A stretch of 64,000 nucleotides of DNA, from positions 11,296,501-11,360,500 of the forward strand of contig JAUCBN010000035.1 of NCBI GenBank assembly GCA_035048815.1. The letters run 5' to 3'. Of this stretch, positions 11,643-20,949 are shown piece by piece; within the stretch, counting starts at the first letter, position 1; the number at the start of each line of letters is the position of its first letter. A program made the position numbers and the translations under genes. This DNA is from Abelmoschus esculentus (taxonomy: Eukaryota; Streptophyta; Magnoliopsida; Malvales; Malvaceae). The notes under the pieces are model-generated. The model searched no databases. It saw only the letters and a program-made list of their open reading frames with translations, and was not told the origin of the DNA.

Positions 11643-11834
11643 TTGACAACTAAATTTTGTTACCTTTATTTTCTCACATTAGTTTTTTTAAAAAAAGAAA
11701 AAAAATCCTAAACTAATCGGGTTGTTTTGACCTGGTCAACAGAACAACACTGGTATGAATGTCGCTGAGGCAGACAACCGCGGCGAATTCGCAATAGTTG
11801 ATCCAAGAATTCTTCAAGATAGGAAAGAGAAAAA

Positions 11835-12054
11835 ATGATTCGTGATTATTTGGAGGAAGACTTGGATGAACTACCTAAAAAAGACTTGCCGAGGCAACCT
11901 TTGCCGCGGCAGCACTCCCCTTGAGCAAAAATGTATCAAGAAGAAACCACCTGACGAGGAGACAACGACTGGGACATCGATTTCTCCTTCATTCAAAAAG
12001 GGGAAGATTGTTTCTGCTGGATATGCATTTTATTGCACCCCTACAGTGACCTAA
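11835..12054 (+). pseudogene. gag: Gag remnant in C unit 1 with its centre deleted
   Basis: ATG 11835 opens a 29-codon frame, MIRDYLEEDLDELPKKDLP..., that matches TVRDYLVEDLNGLNP in the N-terminal part of B gag. In another frame, reaching TAA at 12052-12054, comes FKKGKIVSAGYAFYCTPTVT, which matches the last residues of the B gag-protease ORF (GDAFTCTPQVT and a stop). So the gag core, protease and second ORF are all missing, and the two ends of the ORF are nearly joined. The product cannot work as gag. C is best read as a non-autonomous deletion derivative of B. Confidence 0.7.
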
Positions 12055-13287
12055 ATTTCTATCTCTCTGTCCTTATTCACTTTTATGCTTTAGGAATCAG
12101 TTTTTAGTTTTCAGTTTAAGAACTCGACTTTAAACTTTTTGCAATTTAGTTTTACTGTTTTTATTAATATTCTTTGTAGTTATTTAGGAAGGAAACCCAA
12201 GTTGGAGAAGTCATGGAGCACATAAAACGGCTCTAAAATCAAGCTCACTATCCCAGCTAAGAAACGGCCAAGGTGGCTGGCCGCCCAAATGCAAGTGACG
12301 ACGGGTTTGCATCTCTAGAACTTCATGTCCCCGTTTTATTTCATACTTCTTCATTATTGTTTTCCAGTATAGTTTTTAGTTTCTTTCTCTACAAACTCCA
12401 CACCAACTGATGACCCTCATGATACAGAATAGGCTAGACGAAATATCTAAAAACTGAATTATCTTTTCCTTGTCTCTTAATTTTTATCTTGTCTTTAATT
12501 GTTGCCTTATATTTAGATATATGAAGTGAGAACAATGCATCCCTCGAGTTTGGGGGAGTATTGATCTTATTTTTTGCCTTATAAAATATCTGCCATGTAT
12601 GCAATTTTTTTAAGTCTGTTGAATTTTATTGAGACTGCCTCGACAATAATATATTCTCCTGTCGTCGCAGCGGTATGCACCATTCACCAAACTTGAATTC
12701 AGAAAGGTCTCTTAGGATTAGTACTTAGGATTAAACTATGAGCCTAAAATCACATAAACATTGCTAGTATTATTTGATTTTAAAACTTCTTTTCTTTGAA
12801 AAGCAATAAGGACTTAGGCTTAGACTTTATACTAGAGGTGCCTATAACTGGCTCTAGTTTAGTCTATAGAGGTGCCCATGACCGGCTCTAGGACTCCCAT
12901 TTACTAGAGGTGTCTATCACTGGCTTTAGTAAGAATAGCTAAAACACTTAAGATGCCCGAAACTGGCTCAAGCAATATAAATTTATAGCAATATAGATTT
13001 ATATACCACTGTTGGGAAAAAAAAAGAAAAAGAATTAAAAATATTTTAGTCGGAAGTCTTGAGCTATAAAAAGGATTAGAACTTAGAAAATCATCTTTGA
13101 CACAACTACGCACATACGCACCAAGACTTATAGTCCAGTTTCGAGGAACTCTTAAGAACAAAGAAGAGGCCGAATCAAGAAAGAAATTCTGCCATGACAG
13201 GCACGACGATATATTACTTTAAAATTCCTTACTTAAATTTATCTTTTGCATTGCTTAAGGACAAGAAATAGTTCGAGTTTCGGGGTG
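12055..13287 (+). other. Non-coding 3' internal region of C unit 1
   Basis: No ORF with coding character. The region holds a polypurine-like GAGTTTGGGGGAGTATTGAT near 12547, the four-hairpin cluster at 12832-12972 and a hairpin-polypurine module at 13256-13287. A copy of the same region is in C unit 2. The minus-strand ORF at 12904-13161 lies across the hairpins and is not a gene. Confidence 0.6.
12832..12972 (+). other. Cluster of four hairpins, C unit 1
   Basis: Four 24-26-nt inverted repeats at 12832-12857, 12867-12890, 12904-12929 and 12947-12972. The stems are CTAGAG/CTCTAG, TAGAG/CTCTA, CTAGAG/CTTTAG (with a G-U pair) and CTTAAG/CTCAAG (with one mismatch). The loops keep GTGCCnnnnACYGG in similar form. 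The same set is in C unit 2, and three hairpins of this type are in B1 and B4. An RNA function is inferred only. Confidence 0.65.
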
Positions 13288-13395
13288 TGATGAGTGCCTA
13301 AAAGTCCTCAGCTTTTACATCATTTTCCCACTCGATTATTTTTTTATTATCTTTTGCATTGCTTGAGGACAACCAATAGTTCGAGTTTAGGGGTG
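13288..13395 (+). repeat. Extra LTR-start plus polypurine module before C LTR 2
   Basis: This 108-bp segment begins TGATGAGTGCCTAAAAGTCC, the B-type LTR start, directly after a polypurine tract. It then carries a second hairpin (13358-13377) and a second polypurine tract (GAGTTTAGGGGTG) in front of the real LTR 2. The same 108-bp arrangement is in C unit 2 (16652-16759). Confidence 0.75.
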
Positions 13396-14908
13396 TGATA
13401 AGTGCTCCAAAGTCGTATTTTTCATACCATTCTCCCATTCGATTATTACTAGTAAAGAACATATTTATTGGCAATAATGGATATTTCAAGTCATTTTCCA
13501 TACTTCAGCATCCGAACACTCAATACATGAATTTATCTATTATTTGGCATAAAACAGATGCATTTGATGGTTTTCTTTCTTAAGACAGGAAACTGCATCA
13601 TAGGAATTACAAAGCAAGAAGATGGATGCTGGAAGCTGAAGCTGAAATGCAGATAAGCACCCACCTCGGTAGCAGTTTACTTTCTTGGCAGCACTTTGAT
13701 GCTCCGGTAGAACTTTAATCCCTCGGCAGCGCTTTATTGCCCCTGCAGCACCTTGACGTCGTGGCAGCACCTAGGCCGCGACAGCACCTGAAAAGGCAAA
13801 TGTTAATATGATAGGCGATTTGACGAGAAAAATAAGGTAAACATTTCAAGACAAGCGACAAAGTAGTTTGAGTTGGGAAACACACGAAAAGAAAATGTCA
13901 AAGGCTACGTAGGAAAAGAATCCCAATAGGAATAAACTAAGAAATAAAATAAAGATCTTTTATTTATGTACTTAACTTGTGTTTTACTCCAAGTTGTCTT
14001 CCTACTTAGAAAAGGTTTGCCTTAGGCCAAGACTATATAAACCATATCCTATGTAGAGAGGAGGATATCTTGAAATCAAGTGTCCATAGAAAACCCAAAA
14101 CTCCTCCAGCGTCCCCTAGGGCTTAGGTAAAGGTTGTCGTGTATTTATGAAAAGAGATTTACTTTGTTTCTTGTTTCAATACAATAAAATATCAAGGTTT
14201 GCTTACTTTTTACCATTCTTTGTTCTTGCATCCAAGCCCGAGAGGGAAGTTTGTAAGTAATCTATTTGTCTAGTCTCGGGAGAGTTAGACTCACGAAAGA
14301 AGTAAGTGTGGTATTCGACTTGGTTGGAGGATACTAACTAGGCTTAGGAATAGGTTAGAGTTTCAGCAGCTAAAAGAAGTGTGAGATTGGTTGTTGGTTA
14401 TAATAGATTAATGCTTGGAGGTATCGTCAAGGACTGACCTTCAATAGTGTTTTGACTTAGGGACAAGCGGAGCTATTCAAGGACAAGCGAAGCTATTCAA
14501 GGACACTTTCTCGAACTTTGGTAAATCTACCCAAGAGCAAGGGATTGCCGTGACAGAGAACACTACCACTGTCAAGGCAGTAATCTGTAGTACTGCCGAG
14601 GCAGTGGAGTGCGATTGCATTTGACAGAAACAAGTCAATTGAATCCATGATACAACAAAACTGAATCCTGTCCCACTTTTTCCATCCTTGATTTCTTGAT
14701 AGCTTATATTTATTGCTTTAATTAGTTTTATTAGTTATAATTCAAACCCAATAATCTGTGTCTTTTATTTTATTATAGAGTGAGAAGAGTAAAGGTTGCA
14801 TATTACAAACACCAATCCCAATGGAGACGATACTCGATAATACTTATCACTTTATTACTCGATGAAGTGTACACCTGCACTCCAATTGCGTACTTTTTAC
14901 ACGCAATA
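13396..14908 (+). mobile_element. C array, LTR 2
   Basis: A 1,513-bp LTR from TGATAAGTGCT to ACGCAATA (ACGCATCA in sister copies), followed by the leader and primer site. A TATA box, TATATAAA, lies at 14034-14041 after a stretch that is conserved in LTRs 1 and 3, so transcription should start about 30 bp downstream. It contains a GC-rich minisatellite near 13660-13790. Short ORFs at 13298-13770 on both strands lie in the LTR and are not genes. Confidence 0.88.
14034..14041 (+). promoter_or_regulatory. TATA box of C LTR 2
   Basis: TATATAAA, conserved at 17417-17424 in LTR 3 and, in reverse, at 26559-26566 in the B1 5' LTR. It is the likely core promoter of the element RNA. Confidence 0.6.
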
Positions 14909-14914
14909 AGTTTT

Positions 14915-14932
14915 TGGCGTTGTTGCCGGGGA
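14915..14932 (+). other. Primer binding site, C unit 2 (tRNA-Asp type)
   Basis: TGGCGTTGTTGCCGGGGA, two differences from the perfect tRNA-Asp complement. Confidence 0.75.
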
Positions 14933-15048
14933 TTGACAACTAAATTTTGTTACCTTTATTTTCTCGCATTTAGTTTTATTTATAAAAAAGAAAAAAAATC
15001 CTAAACTAATCAGGGTTGTTTTGACCTGGCCAACAGAACAACACTTGT

Positions 15049-15348
15049 ATGAATGCTGTCGAGGCAGACAAGCGCGGCGTATCCGCAGTAGCTGATCCAA
15101 GAATTCTTCAAGTCAGGAAAGAGCACGAACAGTTCGTGATTATTTGGAGTAAGACTTGGATAGACTGCCTAAACAAGACTTGCCGAGGCAACCTTTACCG
15201 CGCTAGCACTTCCCTTTAGTAGAAATATATCAAGAAGAAACCACCTATCGAGGAGACAACGACTGGGACATCAGCTTCTCCACCATTCAAAAAGAGGAAG
15301 ATGGTTGCTGCTGGATATGCATTTTATTGCACCCTGACAGTAACCTAA
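15049..15348 (+). pseudogene. gag: Gag remnant in C unit 2 with its centre deleted
   Basis: It is built like the unit 1 remnant. TVRDYLE starts at 15129 and meets a TAA. The C-terminal piece SPPFKKRKMVAAGYAFYCTL ends with TVT and TAA at 15346-15348. The two pieces are in different frames. The ATG at 15049 opens a frame with MNAVEADKRG at the place of the B gag start. No capsid core or protease is present. Confidence 0.65.
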
Positions 15349-16185
15349 ATTTCTATCTCTCTGTCCCTATTTAATTTTATACTTTAGGAATCAATTTTTA
15401 GTTTACAGTTTAGGAACTAGACTTTAAACTTTTTGCAATTTAGTTTTACTACTTTTATTAATATTCTTTGTAGTTATTTAGGAAGGAAACCCTAGAAGAA
15501 GAAGTCATGTAGCACATAAAACAGCCCTGAAATCAAGCTCACTATCCCACCTAAGAAACGACCAAGGTGGCTTGTTGCCCAAATGCAAGTGATGACAGGT
15601 TTGCGTCTCTAGAACTTCATCTCCCCGTTTTATTTCATACTTCATTATTTTTTTCCAATACAGTTTTTAGTATCTTTCTCCACAAACTCCACACCAACTA
15701 CTGACCCTCAAGATTCAAAAGAGGCCAGACGAAATATCTAAAAATTTATTTATCTTTTCCTTGTCTCTTAATTTTTATCTTGTCATTAATTGTTGCCTTA
15801 TGTTCAGATACATGAAGTGAGAACAATGCATCCCTCGAGTTTGGGGAGTATTGATCCTATTTTTTGCCTTATAAATATTTGTCATGTATGGAAGTTATTC
15901 AGATTATCCTATTATTGCCTTAATTTTTGTCTTTACAGTAATTTCAATTTGATGCAATTTTTTTAAAGTCTGTTGAATTTTATTGAGACTGCCGCGATAG
16001 CAATATATTCTTCTGCCATCGCAGCAGTATGCACCATTCACCAGTCTTGTATTTAGAAAGGTCTCTTAGGATTAGTACTTAGGATTAGACTTTGAGCCTG
16101 AAATCACATAAACACTGCTATTCTTAGTTGATTTTAAAAGTTCTTTTCTTTGAAAAGCAATAAGGACTTAGGCTTAGATTTTATA

Positions 16186-16335
16186 CTAGAAGTGCCTATC
16201 ACTGGCTCTAGTTTAGTCTATAGAGGTACCCATAACCGGCTCTAGGACTTACGTTTCTCCCATTTACTAGAGGTACCTATCACTGGCTCTAGTAAGAATA
16301 GCTAAACTACTTGAGGTGCCCGAAACTGGCTCAAG
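16186..16335 (+). other. Cluster of four hairpins, C unit 2
   Basis: Hairpins at 16186-16211 (CTAGAA/CTCTAG), 16221-16244 (TAGAG/CTCTA), 16267-16292 (CTAGAG/CTCTAG, perfect) and 16310-16335 (CTTGAG/CTCAAG, perfect). The third and fourth differ in both stem arms so that pairing is kept (TAGAG to TTGAG on one side, CTCTA to CTCAA on the other). Confidence 0.7.
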
Positions 16336-16613
16336 AAATATAAATTTATAGCAATATAGATTTATATACCACTGTTGGGAAAAGAAAGGAAAAGGAATTA
16401 AAAAAAATCTTAGTCGGAAGTCTTGAGCTATAAAAAGGATTAGAACTTAGAAAATCATCTTTGACACAGCTACGCACATACGCACCAAGACTTATAGTCC
16501 AGTTCCGAGGAATTCCTAAGAACAAAGAAGAGGCCGAATCAAGAAAGGAATTCTGCCACGACAGGCAGGACGGTATATTACTTTAAAATTCCTTACTTAA
16601 ATTTATCTTTTGC

Positions 16614-16633
16614 ATTGCTTGAGGACAAGCAAT
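16614..16633 (+). other. AGGA-loop hairpin, C unit 2
   Basis: ATTGCTTG-AGGA-CAAGCAAT, a perfect 8-bp stem followed within a few bases by TTCGAGTTTGGGAGTG, the polypurine tract. Confidence 0.7.
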
Positions 16634-16651
16634 AGTTCGAGTTTGGGAGTG

Positions 16652-16759
16652 TGATGAGTGCCTAGAAGTCCTTAACTTTTACATCAGTTTCCCACTCGAT
16701 TATTTTTTTATTATATTTTGCATTGCTTGAGGACAAGTAATAGTTCGAGTTGGGGTGTG
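16652..16759 (+). repeat. Extra LTR-start plus polypurine module before C LTR 3
   Basis: The same 108-bp arrangement as 13288-13395: TGATGAGTGCCTAGAAGTCC, then a hairpin at 16722-16741 (ATTGCTTG-AGGA-CAAGTAAT, one G-T pair), then a purine run up to LTR 3. Confidence 0.75.
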
Positions 16760-18270
16760 TGATAAGTGCTAAAAAATCCTATTTTTCATACCATTCTCCC
16801 ACTCGATTATTGCTAGTAAAGAACATATTTAATGGCAATAATGGATATTTTTGGTCATTTTCCATACTTTATCATCCAAACACTCAATACATGAATTTAA
16901 CTATTATTTGGCATAAAACAGATGCATTTGATGGTTTTCTTTCTTAAGACAGGAAACTGCATCATAAGAATTGCCAAGCAAGAAGATGGATGCTGGAAGT
17001 TGAAGCTATAATGTAGATAAGCACCCGCCTCTGTAGAACTTTAATGCATCGGTAGCATTTTGATGCCCCGGCAGTAGTTTACTGCCTGGACAACACTTTA
17101 ATGCCTCGATAGCGCTTTAATGCCCCGGTAACACATTAACGTCGTGGCAGCACCTGAGGCCGCAACACTACCCGAAATGGCAAATGTCAAATGATAGGCG
17201 ATTTGACGAGAAAAATAATATGAACGTTTTAAGACATGCAACATAGAAATCGGAGTTTCAAAACACACGAAAAGATAATGTCAAAGGCTATATGGGAAAA
17301 GAATCCTAGTAGGAATAAACTAGGAAATAAAATAAAGATATTTTGTTTATGTACTTAACTTGTGATTTACTCCAAGTTGTATTCCTACTTAGGAAAGGTT
17401 TACCCTAGGCCAAGCCTATATAAACCATAGCCTATGTAGAGAGGAGGATATCTTGAAATCAAGTGTTCATAGAAAACCCTAAACTCCTCCATTGTCTCCT
17501 AGGGTTTAGGTAAAGGTTGTCGAGTATTTATGAGAAGAGATTGTACATTGTTTCTTGTTTCAATGCAATAAAATATCAAAGTTTGCTTACTCTTTGCCAT
17601 TATTTGTTTTTGCATCCAAGCCCAAGAGGGAAGTTTTTAAGTAATCTATTTGTCTAAACTCGGGAGAGTTAGACCCACGAAAGGAGTAAGTGCGGTATTC
17701 GACTTGGTTGGAGAATACTAATTTGGTCTAGGAATAGGTTAGAGTTTCAGCGGCTAAAAGAGGTGTGGGATTGGTTGTTGGTTATAATTGATTAAAGCTG
17801 GGAGGTATCATCAAGGACTGACCTTCAACAGTGTTTTGACTTAGGGATAAATGGAGCTATTCAAGGATACTTTGCCGAACTTTGGTAAATCTGCCTAAGA
17901 GCAAGGGATTGCCGCGACAGAGAACACTACCGCTGTCAAGGCAGTAATCTGCTGTACTGTCGAGGCAGTGGAGTACGATTGTATTGGACAGAAACAATTC
18001 AATTGAATCCACAATACAACACAATTGGATCCAGCCCCACTTTTTCCATCCTTGATTTCTTAATCATATATCTTTATTGCTTTAATTAGTTTTCTTAGTT
18101 ATAATTCAAACCCAATAATCTGTCTTTTATTTTATTGTAGAGCGAGAAGAGTAAAGGTTGCATATTAAGTACACCAATCCCTGTGGACACGATACTCGAT
18201 AATGTTTATCACTTTATTACTTGACGACGTGTACACTTGAACTCCAATTGCGCACTTTTTATACGCATCA
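16760..18270 (+). mobile_element. C array, LTR 3
   Basis: A 1,511-bp LTR from TGATAAGTGCT to ATACGCATCA, nearly the same length as LTR 2. TATATAAA lies at 17417-17424. It is followed by another leader, so this LTR also acts as a 5' LTR, and the array continues into a third internal part. Confidence 0.88.
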
Positions 18271-18276
18271 AGATTT

Positions 18277-18294
18277 TGGTGCCGTTGTCGGGGA
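18277..18294 (+). other. Primer binding site, C unit 3 (tRNA-Asp type)
   Basis: TGGTGCCGTTGTCGGGGA, two differences from the tRNA-Asp complement. Confidence 0.75.
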
Positions 18295-18407
18295 TTGACA
18301 ACTAAATTTTGTTACCTTTATTTTCTCGCATTTAGTTTTATTTAAAAAAGAAAAAAATCCTAAACTACTCAAGGTTGTTTTGACCTGGCCAACAAAACAA
18401 CACTGGT

Positions 18408-18677
18408 ATGAATGTCGCCGAGGCAGACAACCGCGGCGTACTCACAGTAGCTGATTCAAGAATTCTTCAAGACAGGAAAGTGCATGAACTGTTCGTGATT
18501 ATTTGGAGGAAGACTTGGATGGACTGTCTAAACAAGACCTGCCGAGGCAACCTTTGCCGCTGCAGCACTCCCCTTGAGTAGAAATATATATAGAAGAAAC
18601 CACCTGACGAGGACATAGCGACTAGGACATCAACTTCTCCTCCATTCAAAAAGGGGAAGATGGTTGTTGTTGGATAT
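18408..18677 (+). pseudogene. gag: Gag remnant in C unit 3, left part
   Basis: MNVAEADNRG starts at 18408 and the VRDYLEEDLDGL-type block follows in another frame, as in units 1 and 2. It is interrupted at 18677 by B1. It resumes at 27127 as GATATGCATTTTATTGCACC and ends at TAA 27159-27161, so the empty site can be rebuilt by removing B1 and one GATAT. Confidence 0.65.
18673..18677. repeat. Target site duplication of B1, left copy
   Basis: GATAT, matching 27127-27131. The uninterrupted sister copy at 15313 has a single GGATATGCATTTTATT. Confidence 0.92.
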
Positions 18678-20051
18678 TGATAGGCGTGGTATAAGCGTTA
18701 TTTTGAGTGTAAGTGTATACGTCGTCAAGTAATAAAATGATGAGTATATCGTGTATCATCTCCACAGGGATTGGTATACTTAATATGCCTTCCTTCATTC
18801 CCTTGCTCCTGAGAATAAAATAAAAACACAAATAAGATGATTTGTTTTATCTAACTAAATAAGTAAATAACAAAACATAAAATAAAGAGTTGAGAACGAT
18901 TATAGAGAAAGCGTGTAGGATCCAATTGTGTCAATTAGTGGATTCAATTGATCTTCTTCTTGTCCAATGCAATCGTACAACACTGCTTCGATAGTACTGC
19001 AGGTACTGCCTCGGGAATGCTGGTGCTCCTCTACCGCGGTAATCTCTTGCTCATGGGCAGAAGTATCAAAGTTCAGCAAAGTGTCCGTAAGTGACTCTAC
19101 TCATCTCTGAGTCAAAGTACTGTTGATGCTTAGTCCTTGACGATACCTCTCAGCGTAAACCAAAGCTAACCAAACCACCAACCAATCTAATACTTCTTTT
19201 AGCTGCTGAAACTCTTAACCCATCTCTTAGTGCCTCCATAAGAGTACAGGCCGAGTTAGTGTCGCCGACACCGTACTTATCCCTTTCGTGAATCTGCACC
19301 TCTTGATGCTACATAAATAGATTACTTGCAAACTTCCCTCTCGAGCTTGGAAATAAGAACAAGGAATGGCAATAGGATAAGTAAACTCTGATTTTATTGC
19401 ATAAGAACAAGAATACAAGAATTAATCTCCTCTCACTAATATCAAGAACCTTCACCTATCCCTAAGAAATTTAGAACATGTTATTGTGGAAGTACAATTC
19501 TTAGGGAGAAAGGGTTTTCTCTACAAATCGGCTCTCCTAGACAATGTGGCCGGCTAGTATATTTAGTCTTAAACTAGGGCAAACCTTTCCTAAATAGACT
19601 TCAACTTGGAGTAGGGAACAAGTCTTCTTCAAGGATTCTGAGATTTCTAAGTTTGCCGCCTTCTAGAAAGGGTTTCTTGTTTGGTCTTTGAATTGGACTT
19701 TGAGTACGCTAGCCTGGTCCAATTGATGCGCTGTATCTTCCATAATATTCTCCATATTTTTATCTTCTGATGCGCCTCTATTGTTGGTGCTGCCACACTG
19801 GATTCTGTCGCGACCGATCTTCTGCCTCGGCCTCTACATAGCTTTTTTGCCACTTTGGCTCTGGATATTCCTGCATGTATAGAAATTATAATAATATCTG
19901 TATTCTCTATAAATATTAACTTTGTATGTGGTGAAAACAGAATATCCAATATTTGAGCAAAGAGTATATGATTCGGTTCAAGTGGGTGTATAATAGGTGC
20001 ATAGAGTATCATAAGAAGGATAGTAAATTACTGCCTTTTAGGCACTCATCA
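18678..20051 (-). mobile_element. B1 3' LTR, B type
   Basis: 1,374 bp. Read on the minus strand it starts TGATGAGTGCCTAAAAGGCA and ends at CGCCTATCA. It is close to solo LTR S3 in length and sequence; both share the unusual end TGATAGGCGTGGTATAAG (plus strand). Confidence 0.9.
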
Positions 20052-20091
20052 AATACCCCCAAACTTGAACTATTGCTTGTCCTCAAGCAAT
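20052..20091 (-). other. Polypurine tract and AGGA-loop hairpin of B1
   Basis: On the minus strand a perfect hairpin ATTGCTTG-AGGA-CAAGCAAT (20091-20072) is followed by a short link, then GTTTGGGGGTATT, then the 3' LTR at 20051. The purine run is the expected plus-strand primer. Confidence 0.7.
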
Positions 20092-20340
20092 ACCAAACAT
20101 CAAATTGCTAAACCTTACTCCCCTTTGGTCTTACTCTTCCATCTATTCTCCCCACCATTGTCATGTCTATCTCTCCATTTTAGCCACTAGTTTACCCAAG
20201 GACTTCTACTAAGAAACAAACTCTAGGGATGGGTGAGTGTGTGCGTTTAATGGACAAGGCTGATTTAAGGCTTTCTTAGATAAACTCTAAGTTCAAGACA
20301 AGTAGAATCTTGGATTAGCTATCTCCTTAAAACAACAAGT

Positions 20341-20502
20341 CTTGAGCCAATTTCGGGCACCTCAAGATATGTGTTTTCTATTTTCTTCTTTTTCTTATTT
20401 ATTCTTTTTCTTTTGTAGCACCTATTTAGCATACTAGAGCCAATTTCGGGCACCTCTAGTATGAAGGAGAGCAAAACTAGAGCCGGTGATAGGCACCTCT
20501 AG
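20341..20502 (-). other. Cluster of three hairpins, B1
   Basis: Inverted repeats at 20341-20366 (CTTGAG/CTCAAG), 20434-20459 and 20477-20502 (both CTAGAG/CTCTAG), all perfect, with loops that read on the minus strand as GTGCC then 4-5 variable bases then GG. They match the sets in C units 1 and 2 and in B4. Confidence 0.7.
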
Positions 20503-20875
20503 TTATCTTTCCAACAAGTTCTAAATCTTTGTCACCTAAGTTTATTAAAAGAACTCCTAAATCAAACAAGTCCAAAAAGTGTTTATTTTTTTTGTCTAAC
20601 CCTAAAGCAAGCTTCTAAGTTTTATTCCATGAGTATCCTATGGTTATCTCTTCAAAACAGTACTTGGCCATGGTAAGGAGAAAAATTTCTATAGCCTTAA
20701 AGGAGTAAACTAAAGCAAAGCTGACATAAGGTAGTACAAGATTACAAACTTAAATTCAAGAAAAGAGAATATATAAAAAAATTCGATAAAAATTTATTCC
20801 CTTTTATGGTATTTCCGCGACATTGGATAACCTCGGCAGTGCTTCTGCACCTTCAATCTCCCCCAAACTCAAACC

Positions 20876-20895
20876 GAGCATTGTCCTCAATGCTC
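20876..20895 (-). other. Second hairpin-polypurine module of B1
   Basis: On the minus strand GAGCATTG-AGGA-CAATGCTC, a perfect 8-bp stem, is followed by GGTTTGAGTTTGGGGGAGA. The loop and the downstream purines match the LTR-proximal module, while the stem sequence is different. It lies just after the second ORF. Confidence 0.7.
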
Positions 20896-20949
20896 AAAAT
20901 ATATAATACACAGCAAAAGAAAACAATAGTAATAAAGCATCAAGATTTA

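Larger units (their letters stand above)
15349..16651 (+). other. Non-coding 3' internal region of C unit 2
   Basis: It aligns to 12055-13287 along its length. It keeps a stretch of about 65 bp near 15890-15960 that unit 1 has lost between short matching words. It holds the hairpin cluster at 16186-16335 and a perfect AGGA-loop hairpin at 16614-16633. No ORF. Confidence 0.6.
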
